A stretch of DNA of 64,000 nt from JANQIO01 sp043585095 (lineage in GTDB: Bacteria > Pseudomonadota > Gammaproteobacteria > Pseudomonadales > Halieaceae): positions 3,224,001 to 3,288,000 of the forward strand of contig CP121321.1 of assembly GCA_043585095.1 (NCBI GenBank), in the 5' to 3' direction. The first letter of the stretch is position 1, and every line of letters begins with the position of its first letter. A program made the position numbers and the translations under genes. The notes below the pieces were generated by a model. That model was not told the DNA's origin. It saw only the letters and a program-made list of their open reading frames with translations, and made no database searches. Positions 60,588-64,000 of the stretch are shown here, piece after piece.

Positions 60588-62849
60588 CTATTCGCCCTTG
60601 CGTTGGACCTCCATCCTGTCGACTTTCTGGTAGCCCCTGGGCAGCTTGTTGCCACGGCGGCCGCGCTCACCGCGGTAGTGTTCCAGGTCATCGAACTTCA
60701 ACACCTTGTGCTGCTTACCTGCATAGACCAGTAGCGCATCGGTGGCTTTTAGAACCTGTACGGCCACCACATACTCCTCGCGGCTTTGCACGCGGGCGGA
60801 GGGAATGGACATCAGTTTATTCCCCTTGCCGCGCGCCAGCTTGGGTAAGTCCTCCAGAGGGAAGATCAGTAATCGGCCTTCGTTACTTACCGTCGCCACA
60901 AAAGCGCCCTCCTCGCTATCAATGCGCGCTGGCTGTAACACACGGCTACCTTTGGGTAAGGTCAATACACCTTTACCCGCGCGGTTCTTGGTCTGCATGT
61001 CTTCGAGGCTTCCAACAAAACCGTAACCCGCATCAGAGGCCAGCAAGTAGTGCTGCGACTGCTCACCCGCCATGATGCCCTCGAAGGTTGCACCGCTGGG
61101 TGGATTGATGCGGCCCGTAACCGGCTCGCCCTGCCCTCGCGCGGAGGGAAGGTTATGTGAGGTCAGCGTGTACGCCCGACCAGTCGAATCCAGCAACACA
61201 GTAGGTTGATTTGTCCTGCCAGCCACGGCCATCTTGAAACTATCGCCAGATTTGTAGTTGAGCGTCTCTGGATCAACGTCGTGACCTTTGGCCGCGCGAA
61301 TCCAGCCTTTCTCAGACATCACCACAGTGATGGGCTCATTGGTCATGAGCTCGAGTTCGCTGAAGGCCCTGGCCTCCTCGCCAGACACCAGCTGCGAGCG
61401 ACGGTCATCACCAAAGGCTTCGGCCACCGCCAGCAGCTCCTTCTTCACCAGCGTGCGCAGACGCGCGTCAGAACCGAGTATCTTTTGCAGTTCGTCGCGC
61501 TCGGCCGCGAGCTCATCCTGCTCACCACGGATTTTCATCTCTTCAAGCCGAGCGAGGTGGCGTAGTTTCAGCTCAAGGATGGCCTCGGCCTGAATATCGC
61601 TAAGCCCAAAGCGCTCCATTAAAACCGGCTTGGGTTTCTCTTCCGTGCGGATGATGTGGATGATCTCGTCAATATTAAGGAAGGCCACCAAGTAGCCTTC
61701 CAGAATGTGCAGACGGTTAAGCACCTTATCGAGGCGGTACTCCAGCCGCCTGCGGGTAGTGTCAGTACGAAACTTCAACCACTCCTTCAACAAGCGGTCC
61801 AGCGGCTTAACCGCCGGGCGACCGTCGATACCGATCACGTTCATATTGACCCGGTAACTGCGCTCAAGATCGGTGGTCGCAAAAAGATGGCTCATCAGCG
61901 CATCGCGATCCACGCGGTTAGAACGCGGCACAATAACGAGACGCGTTGGATTTTCGTGGTCTGATTCATCACGTAAATCAGCAACCATCGGCAATTTTTT
62001 AGCCTGCATTTGATGCGCGATCTGCTCCAGAACGCGTGAGCCCGAGGCCTGATAGGGGAGCGCATGAACCACGATATCTCCACCTTCAACCTCCCAGCTG
62101 GCGCGTACTTTCAAGGCACCCCGGCCGGTTTCGTAGATTGCGACAATGTCTTCTCGCGGCGTAATGATCTCCGCTCCGGTCGGAAAGTCCGGTGCCAATA
62201 TGTGTTCGCAAAGCTCTGCTACCGTGGACTTTGGCTTCTCCAACATCAGCACTGTTGCCGCCACAACCTCTTTCAGATTGTGTGGCGGCACATCCGTCGC
62301 CATACCGACGGCGATACCAGTCGTGCCGTTTAGTAAGACATTGGGCACCTGCGCAGGAAGCACGGCCGGCTCGTTCATCGTGCCGTCGAAGTTGGGCGTC
62401 CAGTCAACGGTGCCCTGGCCCAGCTCCGATAGCAGTACGTCAGCATAGGCCGTCAATCGTGACTCGGTGTAACGCATGGCAGCGAATGACTTGGGGTCAT
62501 CGGGCGAGCCCCAGTTGCCCTGTCCGTCCACCAGGGGATACCGGTAGCTGAATGACTGCGCCATTAACACCATGGCTTCATAGGCGGCGCTATCACCATG
62601 AGGGTGGAACTTACCGATCACGTCGCCAACGGTGCGCGCTGACTTCTTGTATTTGGCAGCAGCCTTCAGACCAAGCTCGCTCATGGCATAAACGATCCGG
62701 CGCTGCACCGGCTTAAGACCATCGCCAATATTTGGCAAAGCGCGATCCAGAATGACGTACATGGAGTAGTCCAGATACGCCTTCTCAGCATACAGCTTCA
62801 GGGAAACCTGTTCGGTACCCTCGTTATCGATTTCTATAGTTTCAGACAT
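60588..62849 (-). CDS. parC: DNA topoisomerase IV subunit A
   Basis: ParC cuts and rejoins DNA to decatenate daughter chromosomes. The 753-residue protein has the breakage-reunion domain with the catalytic Tyr127 in AAMRYTESRL. The quinolone region HPHGDSAAYEAM keeps the susceptible-type Ser87 and Glu91 (equivalent to E. coli Ser80 and Glu84). A C-terminal beta-propeller follows from about 500 on. Length is almost identical to E. coli ParC. parE is not in the window. Confidence 0.97.
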   Translation of the reverse strand: MSETIEIDNEGTEQVSLKLYAEKAYLDYSMYVILDRALPNIGDGLKPVQRRIVYAMSELGLKAAAKYKKSARTVGDVIGKFHPHGDSAAYEAMVLMAQSFSYRYPLVDGQGNWGSPDDPKSFAAMRYTESRLTAYADVLLSELGQGTVDWTPNFDGTMNEPAVLPAQVPNVLLNGTTGIAVGMATDVPPHNLKEVVAATVLMLEKPKSTVAELCEHILAPDFPTGAEIITPREDIVAIYETGRGALKVRASWEVEGGDIVVHALPYQASGSRVLEQIAHQMQAKKLPMVADLRDESDHENPTRLVIVPRSNRVDRDALMSHLFATTDLERSYRVNMNVIGIDGRPAVKPLDRLLKEWLKFRTDTTRRRLEYRLDKVLNRLHILEGYLVAFLNIDEIIHIIRTEEKPKPVLMERFGLSDIQAEAILELKLRHLARLEEMKIRGEQDELAAERDELQKILGSDARLRTLVKKELLAVAEAFGDDRRSQLVSGEEARAFSELELMTNEPITVVMSEKGWIRAAKGHDVDPETLNYKSGDSFKMAVAGRTNQPTVLLDSTGRAYTLTSHNLPSARGQGEPVTGRINPPSGATFEGIMAGEQSQHYLLASDAGYGFVGSLEDMQTKNRAGKGVLTLPKGSRVLQPARIDSEEGAFVATVSNEGRLLIFPLEDLPKLARGKGNKLMSIPSARVQSREEYVVAVQVLKATDALLVYAGKQHKVLKFDDLEHYRGERGRRGNKLPRGYQKVDRMEVQRKGE

Positions 62850-63000
62850 AAGACCGTTGGCGTTTTATCAGCACGATAATTGATTGGTTCAGAGACTGAT
62901 GGCGTGTAGAGCATCGGCTATCTGACCAGGGAAATTTGGTAAAGCGAGTGACTCGGCCTAGCGCTGCGAACACCATGTCAGGCACGTTTTTTATGGAGAT

Positions 63001-63028
63001 GGCCGTCTCGGAGGAGGAGCGAGACGGC
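63001..63028 (-). terminator. Hairpin after the cyclic-nucleotide-fold gene
   Basis: GCCGTCTCG (63002-63010) and CGAGACGGC (63020-63028) form a perfect 9-base stem with a 9-base loop, 37 bases past the stop of the minus-strand gene and about 150 bases before parC. There is no T-run directly after it, so it may be a partial terminator or attenuator between the two genes. Confidence 0.45.
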
Positions 63029-63064
63029 ACAGACCGGAACGGCGACTGGGTAAAGGCACACGCA

Positions 63065-63913
63065 CTAATTGACGTAGGAGCCCCGCAGGCCGACCAGTTG
63101 CTCATTGAGGTTGACGATGGAGTTCGCCATATCGATAAGCAGGGTGTGAATTGTCGTGGGGTTGCTTTTGATCAGGTCGGCGAATTGGTCTTTCGGAACT
63201 TTAACTACCGAGCAACGCGTCTTTGCCATAACCGTCGCGGTACGATCGGCATTGGTAAGCACGGCCATCGCACCAAAGATTTCATCCTCTTCAATGCCGC
63301 CTACCGTTACGCCGTCTACGACGACTTCGGCGGTTCCTTCAGTGAGGTTAAACACATAGTCTGCGCGATCGCCTTGGCGAATGATGACATCACCCGGGTT
63401 ATAAATTTCAAACCCTGGGGTCGCGTGCGTATCGCCATCTGTCAGCGAGGCAGTCAAGCGCAGCTGTAAGCCGGACTGCGTGATAAGCAAGCGCGTCCAC
63501 AGTTTATTGGCAGCAGGATCAGCAAAAACGCGTCGCATAAACTCTAACCCGGGAAAGCCCGCTAGCGTCGCACCGTTTTCACTGGCGTAGGTTACCGCCA
63601 CTTCGTGATTTGCGTTACCGGCAATGTCAGGCAGCAGCAAGTCACCATCGTCTAACAAATGAATAGTGCGATCGCGATATCGAGCGGTCAACGAGCCAGT
63701 TTCAACAAAGTAAATCCTGTCGCTCTCCAGCCCGCGCAGCAGCGCGTTATCGGTGGCATCGATTTCAAGCGGCACCGAAGGCAGGTCTACCGTCTCCAGC
63801 AGGGCTGCAACAAGGCGCTTGCTCTGTTGATTGAGGATATAAAAATCCTGCGCAAGTTCTGCGTTGGCTAACATCAGGCGTTCCTTTATGACGGCAGGTA
63901 GATCAAGCCGCAC
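63065..63913 (-). CDS. Cyclic-nucleotide-binding-fold (CRP-like effector domain) protein
   Basis: The 282-residue protein has a C-terminal cyclic-nucleotide-binding fold (about 165-270): EIYNPGDVIIRQGDRADYVFNLTEGTAEVVVDG..IFGAMAVLTNADRTATVMA. The phosphate-binding cassette keeps Arg224, but the Glu that normally binds the ribose is Ala215 (FGAM instead of FGEM), so cAMP binding is doubtful. Residues 50-125 look like a second, more degenerate copy. No helix-turn-helix is present, so it is not a transcription factor by itself. A start at Met14 is possible. Partner unknown. Confidence 0.8.
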   Translation of the reverse strand: MRLDLPAVIKERLMLANAELAQDFYILNQQSKRLVAALLETVDLPSVPLEIDATDNALLRGLESDRIYFVETGSLTARYRDRTIHLLDDGDLLLPDIAGNANHEVAVTYASENGATLAGFPGLEFMRRVFADPAANKLWTRLLITQSGLQLRLTASLTDGDTHATPGFEIYNPGDVIIRQGDRADYVFNLTEGTAEVVVDGVTVGGIEEDEIFGAMAVLTNADRTATVMAKTRCSVVKVPKDQFADLIKSNPTTIHTLLIDMANSIVNLNEQLVGLRGSYVN

Positions 63914-63924
63914 GGCATTTTTCC

Positions 63925-63942
63925 AGTGCTAATAGTAGCACT
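63925..63942. promoter_or_regulatory. Inverted repeat upstream of the cyclic-nucleotide-fold gene
   Basis: AGTGCTA (63925-63931) and TAGCACT (63936-63942) form a perfect 7-base inverted repeat with a 4-base centre, 12 bases upstream of the gene start. It could be an operator. No T-run follows, so it is unlikely to be a terminator. Nothing else could be assigned in 63943-64000. Confidence 0.35.
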
Positions 63943-64000
63943 AATCATCCCCGTGAAAACGCCAATTTGCGCACACTCCGAGCAGGTGGTGCACTGTTGC

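Noticed and set aside
60485..61075. Plus-strand frame of 196 codons over the parC 3' end
   Set aside because: Antisense to the ParC C-terminal propeller and low-complexity Arg/Pro composition.
62480..62640. Quinolone-resistance change in parC
   Set aside because: The HPHGDSAAYEAM stretch keeps the susceptible-type Ser and Glu.
62936..63469. Plus-strand frame of 177 codons over the parC / cyclic-nucleotide-fold spacer
   Set aside because: It is mostly antisense to the cyclic-nucleotide-fold gene and has no ribosome binding site or recognisable motif.

Overview
The window looks like chromosome from a marine gammaproteobacterium of the Cellvibrionales type, most likely the Halieaceae (OM60/NOR5) group. 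This rests on gene order (aroB-aroK-pilQPONM beside a divergent class A PBP; priA-argS-ftsN-like-hslVU; ubiE-ubiJ-ubiB-hisIE-tatABC; serB/parC), on HslV beginning with a short MEQYRG extension, and on the mix of marine accessory enzymes. It is an inference from protein style, since no marker such as 16S rRNA is present. Coding density is very high, and I saw no insertion sequence, phage gene, CRISPR array, tRNA or rRNA.

Layout. 1-5.6 kb (minus strand): start of aroB, aroK and the type IV pilus assembly operon pilMNOPQ. 5.8-8.2 kb: penicillin-binding protein 1A, divergent from pilM. 8.2-9.8 kb (minus): malic enzyme and ribosomal protein L31, separated by a clear terminator. 10-22.5 kb (plus): housekeeping block priA, argS, a SPOR/FtsN-like protein, hslV-hslU behind a sigma-32-like promoter, a DUF971 protein, the ubiquinone genes ubiE-ubiJ-ubiB, hisI-hisE and tatABC. 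22.5-27.2 kb: a ybhP-clsB type pair, an MsbA-like ABC exporter and a hemerythrin-domain protein.

27.3-36.4 kb is the more accessory part: a lipoprotein penicillin-acylase-family hydrolase, a short BamA/TamA-like outer-membrane barrel, a lipoprotein beta-lactamase-fold hydrolase, a medium-chain alcohol dehydrogenase, a DhlA-type haloalkane dehalogenase, a small lipoprotein and an exported methyltransferase. 36.6-39.4 kb is the three-gene proton-translocating transhydrogenase operon (pntAa-pntAb-pntB), divergent from a small potassium-channel-like protein.

40.1-46.3 kb is the most coherent system: a ChrR-type zinc anti-sigma factor and its RpoE-type ECF sigma factor, divergent from a five-gene operon (FAD/NAD(P)-binding protein, DUF1365, cyclopropane-fatty-acid-synthase-family methyltransferase, DUF2878 membrane protein, secreted protein of unknown function). 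Both operons start at a TGATCC-N18-TAA promoter, facing away from each other. I read this as a singlet-oxygen or photo-oxidative response that remodels membrane fatty acids. 46.3-53.9 kb holds an XPD/DinG-like helicase with a nuclease-like N-terminus, a bacterial FAN1 nuclease, an EamA transporter, a lipoprotein PQQ sugar dehydrogenase and an NhaC antiporter. 53.9-63.9 kb holds efp-epmA, a PilZ-like protein with a possible translationally coupled small ORF, serB, a membrane protein with a degenerate nucleotide-cyclase-like domain, parC and a cyclic-nucleotide-binding-fold protein.
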